DNA of 64,000 nt from Merdibacter massiliensis (GCF_900155395.1 NZ_LT699726.1:1-64000); one strand, 5' to 3'; positions 25,849 to 35,046 are shown, counted from the first letter of the stretch. Notes: generated from the letters alone by a model not told the origin. Program-made: numbers and translations.

Positions 25849-26680
25849 TTATAGCTTCAAAGCATTTTGGGGACATTCTTCCACGCATTTCATGCACAAA
25901 ATACATTCTGTTGCGTTTTTCTTATTTCGGGAATTGCATGGAACTTCTACATTCATTGGACATATCTTTTCACACTTTCCGCACGAAATACATTTCTTCT
26001 CGTCGACTTTGATGCGAAAAAGCGAAAAATAACTCATCGGTTTCAAAAAAAACTGTAATTGGGCAAATATATTTGCAAAAAGCTCTGTTATCTTTACATT
26101 TGTAGGCTATAGCAATTCCAACGGCATAGTAGAGAATATTTCCAATGATGAAGCTCCACCACATAATTTCCTCTTTGTTTGGGACTTGAAGAATAAAGAG
26201 CAAACTCACAAATATGAGAGAAGCTCCGAAAACAAAATAGCGGATCATTCCCCATTGCTTGCGTGAACTGGAAGGTTCCTTGAACGGAAGCAAATCTAAA
26301 ACCATTGCTGTCCAACAAGCATAACCACACCACCCACGCCCAAATAGCAAAGGACCAAATATTTTTGCAACAACATAATGAATTGTAGCGGCTTCAAATA
26401 CACCGAGGAAAAGATAATACCAGAAGCCCTCTATCTGCATATTTTCTCGACAAAGAAACCCCAGATACACAAGCATATACAGACCAACAGCAAATTGTAC
26501 TACATTCCGGGCATATTTTTTCTTCTTCCCATATAATACCAATCCAACAGCAATCGCAGTGCCAATATACGAGAAATTGAAAAGATAGAATATATTATCT
26601 AACGCAAACCATAATGTCACCGCAATCACTTCAAAAACGAGCCACATAACAAACGGCGGTAAATATTTTCTAATCATCAT
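25849..26680 (-). pseudogene. 4Fe-4S membrane protein (NapH/CcoG-like), one-base frameshift
   Basis: The first frame (from 26680) encodes about six membrane segments, then RGWCGYACWTAMVLDLLPF and CKYICPITVFF. At a run of eight A/T (26045-26052) the frame changes: dropping one base continues as KPMSYFSLFRIKVDEK and two ferredoxin motifs, CISCGKCEKICP and CILCMKCVEECP. Without correction the protein loses both ferredoxin clusters. It could be a true mutation, phase variation or a sequencing error in a homopolymer. Presumed role: electron transfer at the membrane. It starts inside the end of the XRE gene. Confidence 0.8.
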
Positions 26681-27482
26681 TTGATTCCTCCGCTTGTTCC
26701 ATCATCTTTTTTGCAAGTGTTTGAAATTGCTTGATGGTTTCCTCGTCCATCGGAAGAAGCTGCCCAATCTGTCCGGCAATCATAGCAGTTACATCGTCCA
26801 TAGAAAGCGGCTCCTGCTGGTGGTCTTTCATGGTTTCCTGCATGGTTTGGAACATAGCGGCGGTCACAGCTTCTCCCGGCTGTTCTCCGCTGTCCATATC
26901 TTTCTTAATATCCCGCAGGATAGCAAGAAATACATTCTTGATTTTTTCAATCTCCGCTTCATGTTCTCCCATCTTCTGTGCGTTCAGAAGTTGCAAATCC
27001 TGTCTTGCTTCTGCCCGATGTTCCGGGTGTTCTTTCATCAGATCGGACAAGGAAGCTGTTGCCAGTTCAATCAGCTGGTTTCTTGCCATGATACCCTTTG
27101 CCGCTGTGTCTTGAAAATAAATCCGTATCAAATCCATCAGTTTCGGGAAGTTCCTGTGTTCCAACAGACGGTTGAGGATTTGCACATCGACTGTACCTGT
27201 CACAAGCCCTCTCACAGCTCCCTCGGACAATCCTAATTCAGAAATATCATAGCTTTTACGGACACTCAAAGTGGACAAACCCAATATGTAGTCCGTTGAT
27301 ACCTTAAATTCCTTTGCCACGCCTATAAGAATATCGCTGCTGACCGTCTTTGTTTCACCGCTGACAATGCGGCTCAACTGGGAAGCAGATACGCCTATCT
27401 TCTTTGCAAGCTGCTTTTGTGTAATGTGGTTACCGTTGCACAAATCAGAAATCCTCTGTCCAGGTGTTCCGGGTAAAGCCAT
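26670..27482 (-). CDS. XRE-family transcriptional regulator
   Basis: A 270-residue regulator with an N-terminal HTH (TQKQLAKKIGVSASQLSRIV, about residues 24-43) and a long helical C-terminal region rich in Gln and Met that resembles element-borne regulators. I start at ATG 27482 (MALPGTPGQ), with GGAGG 8 nt upstream. It overlaps the FeS gene by 11 bp, so it may control it. Minus strand, unlike the mobilization genes to its right. Confidence 0.85.
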   Translation of the reverse strand: MALPGTPGQRISDLCNGNHITQKQLAKKIGVSASQLSRIVSGETKTVSSDILIGVAKEFKVSTDYILGLSTLSVRKSYDISELGLSEGAVRGLVTGTVDVQILNRLLEHRNFPKLMDLIRIYFQDTAAKGIMARNQLIELATASLSDLMKEHPEHRAEARQDLQLLNAQKMGEHEAEIEKIKNVFLAILRDIKKDMDSGEQPGEAVTAAMFQTMQETMKDHQQEPLSMDDVTAMIAGQIGQLLPMDEETIKQFQTLAKKMMEQAEESNDD

Positions 27483-27777
27483 ACACAACACCTCCTTTTC
27501 CTATTTCCCATTATACAGGAAGATTGCAAAAATGCAATTTTGAAATGGAATATTGCCCTAAAATGCAATTCTCGCAAGATTCCGGGAATTGCATTTTTTT
27601 CGTGTAGACTTAGGGTAGTTCATCGATGAGCTGCACCTTGAAAACAGAATGACCGTCCGAAAAGGAATACCTCTCCCGGAGAAGTAGCGCATTTGTGTAC
27701 CAAAGGAGAACCACGCCGCAGGAATGGGGCAGGAAGCCTTTTCGGGGAGAACGGCTAAGGAAAAATGGAGGGAACAC

Positions 27778-28191
27778 ATGAGAGAGAACCCATATAAACG
27801 ACTGCCGCCCATAGAGCGCAGGCAGGACGGTTCCCTTTACCGCATGACACCGGCACAGAGGAAACAGGCAAACGCCCTGATCCGTCGGGAGTGCTGCTGT
27901 TATGAGGACGGGAACTGTATGCTCCTTGACGATGGGGACACCCACACTTGCCCCCAGACCATTTCTTTCTCGGTCTGCTGTAAGTGGTTCCGCTGGTCGG
28001 TCTTGCCGCAAATCGGGACGCTGGAAGCGGAGATTTTCCGGGATAAGGAGCTAAAACGCTGTGCGGTCTGCGGCAGAGTGTTCGTCCCAAAGTCCAACCG
28101 GGCGAAATACTGTCCCGACTGTGCCGCCATAGTTCACAGGCGGCAGAAAACAGAAAGTGAACGGAAAAGGAGGTCTTGTGTGGACAGTTAG
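27778..28191 (+). CDS. Cysteine-rich VLP-domain protein
   Basis: A 137-residue protein from ATG 27778 (RBS GGAGGG). Cysteines are grouped as RRECCCYEDGNC, TCPQ, CCKWF, CAVCGRVF and YCPDCA, forming probable zinc sites; WSVLPQ is the VLP-like motif. Such proteins are common in Tn4451- and Tn916-like elements, with no established function. The last third resembles a zinc ribbon. Confidence 0.75.
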   Translation: MRENPYKRLPPIERRQDGSLYRMTPAQRKQANALIRRECCCYEDGNCMLLDDGDTHTCPQTISFSVCCKWFRWSVLPQIGTLEAEIFRDKELKRCAVCGRVFVPKSNRAKYCPDCAAIVHRRQKTESERKRRSCVDS

Positions 28192-28302
28192 GGGCTGAAA
28201 AGTCCTTGATTTACAAGGCTTTACAAGCACAGAACAGGGGTAGGCAATAGAAACTACCGTCTGCCCCAGAAAACGGGCTTCTAACCGTCCACAAAACACG
28301 AT

Positions 28303-28698
28303 ATGACAAACACCATTTATATCCATCAGCCGGAAAAGGCGGTCAGCTTTACCCGGCTTCCTAATTTCCTTTTTGAAGCCCCCACATTCACACCCCTGTC
28401 CAACGAATCAAAGGTACTGTATGCCTTTATCCTGCGCCGAACAGACCTGTCCCGGAAAAACGGCTGGGCAGATGAATATGGGCGCATTTACCTCTACTAT
28501 CCCATCAACGAGGTAGTGGAGCTGCTCCACTGCGGGCGGCAGAAAGCGGTCAACACCCTGCGGGAACTGCAATATGCCGGACTGGTGGAAATCCAGAAGC
28601 AAGGCTGTGGAAAACCCAACCGCATTTACCCAAAATCCTACGAAGCGGTTCCAAACACCGACTTCAAAAAATCCGGTTATGGAACGCCGGAGGACTGA
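28303..28698 (+). CDS. Replication initiator protein A (RepA N-terminal type)
   Basis: A 131-residue protein starting MTNTIYIHQPEKAVSFTRLP, then a winged-helix core (LSNESKVLYAFILRRTDLS, GRIYLYYPINEVVELL, GRQKAVNTLRELQYAGLVE). RepA_N proteins start theta replication of plasmids. In integrative elements a short form such as this could support limited replication of the excised circle, but only the N-terminal domain is present. Confidence 0.85.
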   Translation: MTNTIYIHQPEKAVSFTRLPNFLFEAPTFTPLSNESKVLYAFILRRTDLSRKNGWADEYGRIYLYYPINEVVELLHCGRQKAVNTLRELQYAGLVEIQKQGCGKPNRIYPKSYEAVPNTDFKKSGYGTPED

Positions 28699-28883
28699 AA
28701 ACCGCACTCCACAAGTACGATAATCAATCCTCTTGAAGTACGAAAACCGGACGGTATATAGAAATACAGAGATTAAAACGATTTTATTTATATCTTATCC
28801 ATTCCTATCCGATCCGAGATATTTTCTGCAGGATTTTCCTGTGGAAAAGTCCCGGAAAGGAACGGAATGGGGAAAGGAGTTTC

Positions 28884-29825
28884 ATGGCACAACACGCAAT
28901 TTTGCGATTTGAAAAACACAAGGGCAATCCGGCAAGACCGCTGGAAGCCCATCACGAACGGCAAAAGGAACAGTACGCCAGCAATCCCGACATTGACACC
29001 AGCCGGAGCAAGTACAACTTCCATATCGTTAAGCCAGAGGGCAGGTACTACCACTTCATTAAAAGCCGCATTGAACAAGCTGGCTGCCGCACCCGCAGGG
29101 ACAGCACCCGGTTTGTGGATACGCTGATTACCGCCAGCCCGGAGTTTTTCAAGAAGAAGTCCCCAAAGGAAATACAGGAATTTTTCCAGAGGGCGGCTGA
29201 TTTCTTAATCGGGCGGGTAGGGAAAGAAAATATTGTGTCGGCGGTGGTACACATGGACGAGAAAACGCCCCACCTGCATTTGGTCTTTGTCCCGCTGACA
29301 GAGGACAACCGCCTGTGTGCAAAGGAGATTATAGGGAATAGAGCCAACCTCACAAAATGGCAGGACGATTTTCACGCTTATATGGTGGAGAAATATCCCG
29401 ACTTGGAGCGTGGGGAAAGTGCCAGCAAGACAGGCAGGAAGCATATCCCTACCCGTCTGTTCAAGCAGGCGGTCAATCTCTCCAAACAGGCAAGAGCCAT
29501 TGAAGCCACGCTGGACGGTATTACCCCGTTCAATGCTGGAAAGAAGAAAGAGGAAGCCCTCTCCCTGCTGAAAAAGTGGTTTCCGCAGATGGAGAACTTC
29601 TCCGGGCAGCTCAAAAAATACAAGGTCACGATAAACGACCTTTTGGCAGAAAATGAACAGTTGGAAGCCAGAGCCAAAGCCAGCGAAAAAGGCAAGATGA
29701 AAGATACGATGGAACGGGCAAAGCTGGAAAGCGAGCTGAAAGACATTCAGCGGCTGGTAGACCGTATCCCGCCGGAGGTGCTGGCAGAACTGAAACGACA
29801 GCAGCGACACACAAGGGAACGGTGA
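28884..29825 (+). CDS. MobV-family relaxase (Mob/Pre)
   Basis: A 313-residue relaxase that nicks oriT and leads the strand into a recipient. The N-terminal motif HAILRFEKHK is followed by DTSRSKYNFHIV and by the metal-binding histidine triad in VHMDEKTPHLHLVFVPL (about residues 126-142). The C-terminal third is a coiled coil. RBS AAGGAG. A matching oriT lies 3.4 kb away at the left end of the element. Confidence 0.93.
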   Translation: MAQHAILRFEKHKGNPARPLEAHHERQKEQYASNPDIDTSRSKYNFHIVKPEGRYYHFIKSRIEQAGCRTRRDSTRFVDTLITASPEFFKKKSPKEIQEFFQRAADFLIGRVGKENIVSAVVHMDEKTPHLHLVFVPLTEDNRLCAKEIIGNRANLTKWQDDFHAYMVEKYPDLERGESASKTGRKHIPTRLFKQAVNLSKQARAIEATLDGITPFNAGKKKEEALSLLKKWFPQMENFSGQLKKYKVTINDLLAENEQLEARAKASEKGKMKDTMERAKLESELKDIQRLVDRIPPEVLAELKRQQRHTRER

Positions 29826-29895
29826 TCGATGACAGAAAACATTTCACGCCGCAGTATGACGGCACTGCACTTTGAAAATTAAATACGGAGGTACT

Positions 29896-30087
29896 ATGGA
29901 GCATATCAGATACAAGAAAGAAACAGAAGTCGTGACTTTTCAGGGAAAGGAAATCACGCTGGAAAATCTCTCCCCAGTGTTCACGCCGGAGCAGGAAGCG
30001 GCAAAACGCCGGGAGCTGGAACAACAGCTTTACGAGGTGTTCCGCAAGTATGCCGACAAACGGCAGAGTGAGGAAGCCGGGGCATAA
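29896..30087 (+). CDS. Small conserved mobile-element protein
   Basis: 63 residues from ATG 29896 (GGAGG 5 nt upstream). A beta-rich start (RYKKETEVVTFQGKEITL) is followed by a charged helix (PEQEAAKRRELEQQLYEVFRKYADK). No family function recognised. It lies between relaxase and recombinase, a position where small proteins that assist excision are often found, but that role is a guess. Confidence 0.7.
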   Translation: MEHIRYKKETEVVTFQGKEITLENLSPVFTPEQEAAKRRELEQQLYEVFRKYADKRQSEEAGA

Positions 30088-30181
30088 GGTTTTCCGAAGC
30101 CATCGTTGATTTGCGGGGCTGCTGACGGTATAATAAAGGTGTCAGCAGCTCCGTTTCTTTTTTAAGAAAAGGAGCGACAAT

Positions 30182-31678
30182 ATGAATAATCGAATAGACG
30201 CAATCTATGCAAGGCAATCGGTAGACAAAAAGGACAGCATTTCCATTGAAAGCCAGATTGAATTTTGCAAATACGAGTTGAAAGGCGGTAACTGCAAGGA
30301 ATACACAGACAAAGGGTACAGCGGCAAGAACACAGACCGTCCGAAGTTTCAAGAACTGGTGCGGGACATCAAGCGGGGCTTAATTGCAAAAGTCGTGGTT
30401 TACAAGCTCGACCGTATCAGCCGTTCCATTCTGGACTTTGCCAATATGATGGAGCTGTTCCAGCAATACAATGTAGAGTTTGTGTCCTCTACGGAAAAGT
30501 TTGATACCTCCACCCCGATGGGGCGGGCGATGCTGAATATTTGTATTGTGTTCGCCCAGCTTGAAAGGGAAACCATACAGAAGCGGGTAGCCGATGCCTA
30601 CTACTCCAGAAGCCTAAAGGGTTTTCGCATGGGCGGCAAGGCTCCCTATGGATTTCACACGGAGCCAATCAAGATAGATGGTATCAACACAAAGAAGTTA
30701 GTGGCAAACCCCGAAGAAGCGGAACAGGTCAAGCTGATGTTTGAGATGTATGCCGAGCCGGGAACTTCCTATGGCGATATTGTTCGGCATTTTGCGGAGC
30801 ATGGTATTAAGGATTTTTCCCGTCCGGCACTCGCAAACATTTTATGCAATCCCATTTATGTCAAGGCTGACCTTGATATTTATGAGTTTTTCAAAAGTCA
30901 AGGGACGGTCATTATCAATGACGCCGCCGACTTTACTGGAATGAACGGGTGTTACTTCTATCGTGGCCGGGGAATGAAAGGCGACACCAAACACAATCTG
31001 CAAGGGCATACGCTGGTTATGGCTCCCAGTGAGGGCTTGGTTTCTTCTGAACTGTGGCTGAAATGCCGAAAGAAGATTTTAGCCAACGCCAGTTATCAGG
31101 CGGGACGAAAAGCGGTCAATACTTGGTTAGCTGGGAAAATCAAATGCGGCAGGTGCCAGAAAGCGTTAAAAGCCGAGGGCAGTTATGGGCGGTGGTACTT
31201 CCGTTGCAGCAAGCGTTCCGATAACAAAAGCTGTGAGGGCGCAGGGACGCTCCGTATTCCCGATACGGAAGCTGTTATCTATGCCGCTATGGTAAAAAAG
31301 CTAAAACCGTTCCAGACCATCAAGGGGCGAAAAAATGCCTTGAAGTCCAATCCGAAGCTGACTGCCCTGCAAGTGGAACTCGCACAAGTCCAGCATGAAA
31401 TTGAAACGCTCATTGACACACTAACCGGGGCAAATCCCGTCCTGCTCTCCTATGTGAACAGCAAGATTGAAGAACTGGACGGACGCAAGCAGGAGCTTGT
31501 CAAAAAGATAGCGGAGTTGAGTGTGGATACCATCAGCCCGGAACAGGTCAAAGAAATTTCCGGCTATCTGGACACATGGGAAGAAGTGAACTTTGACGAT
31601 AAGCGGCGGGTGGTGGATTTGATGATTTCCGCAATTTACGCCACAAGCGAAAGTATCAACATCGTTTGGAAGATATGA
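30182..31678 (+). CDS. Large serine recombinase (TnpX-like)
   Basis: A 498-residue recombinase that should integrate and excise the 6.4-kb element. The catalytic serine is in IYARQSVDKKDSISIESQ (about residue 13), with DKGYSGKNTDRPKFQ, YKLDRISRSILDF and AQLERETIQKRV completing the resolvase domain. A recombinase domain, a zinc ribbon (CGRCQKAL...CSKRSDNKSCEG) and a coiled coil follow. It ends 32 bp before the right arm of the element, as expected for a serine integrase next to its att site. Confidence 0.95.
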   Translation: MNNRIDAIYARQSVDKKDSISIESQIEFCKYELKGGNCKEYTDKGYSGKNTDRPKFQELVRDIKRGLIAKVVVYKLDRISRSILDFANMMELFQQYNVEFVSSTEKFDTSTPMGRAMLNICIVFAQLERETIQKRVADAYYSRSLKGFRMGGKAPYGFHTEPIKIDGINTKKLVANPEEAEQVKLMFEMYAEPGTSYGDIVRHFAEHGIKDFSRPALANILCNPIYVKADLDIYEFFKSQGTVIINDAADFTGMNGCYFYRGRGMKGDTKHNLQGHTLVMAPSEGLVSSELWLKCRKKILANASYQAGRKAVNTWLAGKIKCGRCQKALKAEGSYGRWYFRCSKRSDNKSCEGAGTLRIPDTEAVIYAAMVKKLKPFQTIKGRKNALKSNPKLTALQVELAQVQHEIETLIDTLTGANPVLLSYVNSKIEELDGRKQELVKKIAELSVDTISPEQVKEISGYLDTWEEVNFDDKRRVVDLMISAIYATSESINIVWKI

Positions 31679-31709
31679 CGGCGCATAAGCGCCGCCATAC
31701 AACGCAACC

Positions 31710-31745
31710 TTTCGCCCTTTGTAAACTAAGCTACACTGATCTTTG
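31710..31745. other. attR of the 6.4-kb serine-recombinase element
   Basis: The 16-bp arm TTTCGCCCTTTGTAAA (31710-31725) is followed by CTAAGCT, the core AC (31733-31734) and then the tnpA sequence ACTGATC. Joining both ends gives an attP with 16-bp inverted arms around a central GT. Confidence 0.8.
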
Positions 31746-31902
31746 GCGGTATCATCACCAACATATGTACATGATCTCTCATCAGATGCCCTTCTATGAT
31801 CTCTACTCCCTTGTATCTGCACAATTGCCTCAATATCTCTCCCAGATCTCTGCGATATTGATTATAAATCACCTTTCGTCTATACTTAGGTGTGAATGCT
31901 AT
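31735..31902 (-). pseudogene. IS200/IS605 tnpA, middle part, cut on both sides
   Basis: About 56 codons, from IAFTPKYRRKVIYNQYRRD to the HUH motif DHVHMLV and PPKISV, where the 6.4-kb element begins. The first 15-20 codons are missing because the larger integrase element joins at about 31895-31904. The same tnpA gene was therefore hit by two independent serine-recombinase elements. Confidence 0.85.
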
Positions 31903-33706
31903 AGTAATCTAAATCACACATTGGCGGCATATACGACACCACCGGCAACAGGGGTTCTTCCTCTATGTACCCGGCTGCGCCGAGTACGTCGGAATAATCC
32001 TCCGTGGCGCAGCCTTTGATATATACCTGGCATTTCTGTTTGGTGCCATCAGTAGTAATATAAATTCGGTCAACAATCGAATGAACTAAAGTAAACAGAG
32101 CTTCAGGCTGTGCGTCCTTTGCAAACTCCTCAAAGGACAGCAGCCTTTTTTTCATGCCATTCAGTTCATGGACGAGATACTGATTTTCAGATTGAGTATC
32201 CTCCATTCGGCGCAGCGCAGCTTCGCACTTTGCCAGCTCGTCCGTCAATTCCTTTATATCATCCTGGATGAAGCGTTTAAGGGCGTCATCTGCCTCACGC
32301 AGATTTCGTACCTGTGCGGCAATATCCGCATTTAAGCGTTCAATAGCCTTTTTGGTTTCCTGGTACTCTTTCTCGCTTTGGTCAGTACGGATCATGCTGG
32401 CAACCCTGTTCTCCAAAAGTTGCCGGTAATAGTCGGAATGTTCTTCTTGCAGGCTGGAGAGTGAGTGGATAACAAATTCATCAAGCGTTACACCCTCAAC
32501 CCCTTTGAAGGTACATTCCTTTGCCCTCACCCCAGGGCAGGCATACTTGAAGCGGGGCTTGCCATTCGTCCAGCGATTGGATTCTGGCAGTACACGCAGC
32601 CGTTTTCCGCAAATAGGGCAATACATTAAGCCGGACAACAAAGCATTGGTTTTTCTATGGGGCCGGTTATACTTTTCTGCAATCTCATCCAGCATATTTT
32701 GTGTTTCCACCCATTTCCGGGAGCTGATAAATCCCTCATGGCGACCCACAGAAACAATCCATTCACTAATGGGTTTCCTGGTAAGAAGCTGTGAGAATTT
32801 GGGATTGAAAAAGGTGGAATCCTCATCCTCAACTTTCATCTGGTCGGTCTTATTATAAGCAGTAAGCCCATGCTGACCATCAAAGTCGGACGGTTCTCCA
32901 AACAGGTTCCCGTCATGCTCCAGAAAATAGTTGTAGGAATATTCATCTGCCACGCAGTAGATTGGATTCCGCAGAATCAGCCGGATGGTGGATGTGGTAA
33001 ACTTCGCGCCATGCTTCGTTTCATATTTCTCACTGATGATATTTGCCGTCTGCAAGAGAGAACGTGTCTCCCAGAAGGTGCTGTAGATTTCCAATACAAT
33101 CTCTTTTTCTTCCTGCACAGGGACGAGAAAGCTAATGGCACTCTTATTTTTTCCACTTCCCGTTGTCACACGTTGGGAAGAAAAGCCGGTCGGTGTTTTG
33201 CCTCCCAGCCAGCGCCCATCTTTTGCCAGCTCCATCAAGTTATCCTGGATACGTTCAGTTAGAATATCGCGTTCAAATTCTGCGATAATGGCCAGCACCT
33301 GGATGATGATTTTGGATGTGCTGATCCGCGTATTGATATTGTTGGAGCAGACCAAAAGCGTCACATCGTGACGCTCAAAGTATTCCAGAAGCCGCATGAG
33401 GTCGGAAGTTTTACGGCTGATTCGGTCTAATTTGTAACAGGCCACAGCCTTGATTTTCCCCATCTCAATGTCCCGGAGTAGCCTTTGAAAATCTGGGCGG
33501 TCGGAATAGTAACCACTTAAGCCTTTGTCCTCATACCGGGCAAATTCGTAATCTTCCGATAGAGAAAGCTGGTTGATAGCATAGTCGGCACTTTGCTTAA
33601 ACTGAACACCAATGCTATCTCCCTTATTTGTAATGCGGGATTTTCTCGCATATATGGCCACCAATCTATCATCAATTCCCATCTGGATTCTTGCTTTGCG
33701 TTTCAT
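31886..33706 (-). CDS. Large serine recombinase (integrase of the second element)
   Basis: A 606-residue integrase from ATG 33706 (MKRKARIQMG), with AGGAGG upstream. The resolvase domain has IYARKSRITNKGDSIGVQ, YEDKGLSGYYSDRPDFQ and YKLDRISRKTSDL; a recombinase domain, zinc ribbon (CPICGKRL...CPGVRAKECTF) and coiled coil follow. The final codons and stop (SIHT, TAA) are read from the IS200 tnpA target, so the attachment site lies inside the end of the gene and the C-terminus depends on the integration site. Confidence 0.93.
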   Translation of the reverse strand: MKRKARIQMGIDDRLVAIYARKSRITNKGDSIGVQFKQSADYAINQLSLSEDYEFARYEDKGLSGYYSDRPDFQRLLRDIEMGKIKAVACYKLDRISRKTSDLMRLLEYFERHDVTLLVCSNNINTRISTSKIIIQVLAIIAEFERDILTERIQDNLMELAKDGRWLGGKTPTGFSSQRVTTGSGKNKSAISFLVPVQEEKEIVLEIYSTFWETRSLLQTANIISEKYETKHGAKFTTSTIRLILRNPIYCVADEYSYNYFLEHDGNLFGEPSDFDGQHGLTAYNKTDQMKVEDEDSTFFNPKFSQLLTRKPISEWIVSVGRHEGFISSRKWVETQNMLDEIAEKYNRPHRKTNALLSGLMYCPICGKRLRVLPESNRWTNGKPRFKYACPGVRAKECTFKGVEGVTLDEFVIHSLSSLQEEHSDYYRQLLENRVASMIRTDQSEKEYQETKKAIERLNADIAAQVRNLREADDALKRFIQDDIKELTDELAKCEAALRRMEDTQSENQYLVHELNGMKKRLLSFEEFAKDAQPEALFTLVHSIVDRIYITTDGTKQKCQVYIKGCATEDYSDVLGAAGYIEEEPLLPVVSYMPPMCDLDYYSIHT

Positions 33707-33773
33707 ATTCAAATATCCTCCTTTCCAGGACGGTGAGAAAACCGCCCTTTTCTCCATTATTATAGGAACGTCC

Positions 33774-33959
33774 TCATTTTTGCTCAAAGGTGCGATTATC
33801 TTCTTTCAATGTAGAAAGCAATGCTTTTAATTCTTCTGCGCTAAAGTCCCTCAATTCACGAACGAGGAACTCGGCGCGTTTTTCAGCGAACTGGCGCAGG
33901 GATTGCTCGCTGTCTTTCCCGGTATGGAATACGATCTCCATAGGCTGCCCCCTACTCAT
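33774..33959 (-). CDS. Small protein coupled to the MazF/PemK gene
   Basis: 61 residues, rich in Glu, Lys and Arg and predicted all-helical (EQSLRQFAEKRAEFLVRELRDF, AEELKALLSTLKED). Its ATG overlaps the toxin's stop codon (ATGA) and AGAGG lies 5 nt upstream, so it is translated with the toxin. MazF antitoxins usually precede the toxin; here the only small partner follows it. An antitoxin or modulator role is possible but not shown. Confidence 0.65.
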   Translation of the reverse strand: MSRGQPMEIVFHTGKDSEQSLRQFAEKRAEFLVRELRDFSAEELKALLSTLKEDNRTFEQK

Positions 33960-34480
33960 TGGTGCCTCTTGACCACTTCATAGTCAAAACCGGGCCGCTG
34001 GCCGCAGTAAGTGCAGATGTCCTTTTCCACCCGGCCAGGGTGAACCCTGCGCAAATAATAAGAGCCTGTGCCGTAGAAGTTGTTGGCACAGGCCGGACAA
34101 AGGCACATGATTAAATTTGGGGGTGTTTCTTCGATCAATCCCACGCTGACAGCCAGGGCGCGGTTGAGCCGGCGAATATGCTGTTCCTCCAGATGTCCGA
34201 TGTACGTTTCCAGCCGCCTTTTATCAATGGTGCGGAGCTGCTCCATCAGCACCAGAGAAGGCAGCTCCAGGCCGTTCTCTGCTTTGAGAAGGTAATGGGT
34301 AGGCAGCTTGGCCTTGGCGTCCACTTTGCTGGATATGGCTGCCACAATGACCGTGGGGCTGTGCTTGTTTCCAGTATCATTCTGAATAATCAGGACCGGG
34401 CGATAACCTTCCTGCTCGGAGCCGATTCCCCGGCCCAAATCGGCATAGTACATATCGCCGCGATGATATGTTCTGTTCAT
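33956..34480 (-). CDS. PemK/MazF-family toxin with C-terminal zinc-ribbon-like extension
   Basis: A 174-residue protein. Residues 1-115 form a MazF/PemK endoribonuclease fold (RGDMYYADLG, GSEQEGYRPVLIIQND, then SLVLMEQLRTIDKRRL). An unusual tail carries C-x-C-x2-C (CLCPAC) and C-x2-C (CTYCGQ), likely a zinc ribbon. MazF proteins are usually about 110-120 residues, so the tail is an addition; it might bind nucleic acid or the coupled small protein. RBS GGGAGG. Confidence 0.85.
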   Translation of the reverse strand: MNRTYHRGDMYYADLGRGIGSEQEGYRPVLIIQNDTGNKHSPTVIVAAISSKVDAKAKLPTHYLLKAENGLELPSLVLMEQLRTIDKRRLETYIGHLEEQHIRRLNRALAVSVGLIEETPPNLIMCLCPACANNFYGTGSYYLRRVHPGRVEKDICTYCGQRPGFDYEVVKRHQ

Positions 34481-35046
34481 GCTTTATGACCTCCCTTTGA
34501 AATGCAGGCGGCTGCTGCCGCCTATGTAGAACCGGACAGCAGAACAGAATGAAGACCGGGGAGAGATAAAACAATCCTCTTGTTTTCATTGGCCCGTCCT
34601 GCTGTACGGCTCATATTTCAAAGCGTTCCTATTTGTCCTCGACACCCCGGAACACTGCGGGAAGTCATCAAACGGCTGGCAGCTCACCAGCTCCACGGGG
34701 AATCTCACCCCTCGCGTGGTTCTCACGCAACCGCCCCCATTGCCTGCGACGGATCACGGCAGCAAACCGCTTCAACGCTCGGACGTTAGGCTGGACGGGA
34801 GTATCGCTCCGCTGCTGGTCATGGCCGTACCGGGAGCCGCCCGGTACTGGCAGCCTGCTGTTTCTCGCTCCTTGCTGGGAAGAACAAACCAAAGACCTAC
34901 AATTTCTTTTTTCGGTGGTGTCTCGTTGTTTTCTCCCGGCAGATCACCGCGCAGCCGCTACCTGGGCTTTGGCTTTCGCCAAAACAGCGGGAATGTGCTT
35001 GATGAATGGGTATGCAGTTTTCAAGGTGCCGTGAGGCCATAAAAAG
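34481..35046. other. GC-rich stretch without a supported gene
   Basis: Several reading frames of 70-130 codons overlap here on both strands, but none has a recognisable domain, a good RBS or consistent codon use. It lies between the sigma-like copy 1 terminator and the toxin gene. It could hold a toxin promoter or a structured RNA, but I see no specific signal. Confidence 0.4.

Larger units (their letters stand above)
25301..31734 (+). mobile_element. Mobilizable element with MobV relaxase and TnpX-like serine recombinase, inserted in IS200 tnpA
   Basis: Both ends carry the same 16-bp arm in inverted orientation, 7 bp from a GT core shared with the split tnpA. The 6434-bp interior is more GC-rich than the chromosome to its left. 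Contents in order: oriT (25441-25476), FeS membrane protein with a frameshift, XRE regulator, Cys-rich protein, RepA-like initiator, MobV relaxase, a small protein, and the serine recombinase. It has no conjugation genes, so transfer needs a helper. Bases 25324-25848 hold no credible gene apart from oriT. Confidence 0.85.

Noticed and set aside
25448-25854. Overlapping frames of 96-118 codons near the left end of the 6.4-kb element
   Set aside because: They run through the oriT hairpin and have no RBS or domain. The sequence is better explained as a conserved non-coding transfer origin.
34633-35042. Frames of 108-133 codons upstream of the sigma-like copy 1 terminator
   Set aside because: No domain and no initiation signal; overlapping frames on both strands are equally long, as expected in GC-rich non-coding DNA.
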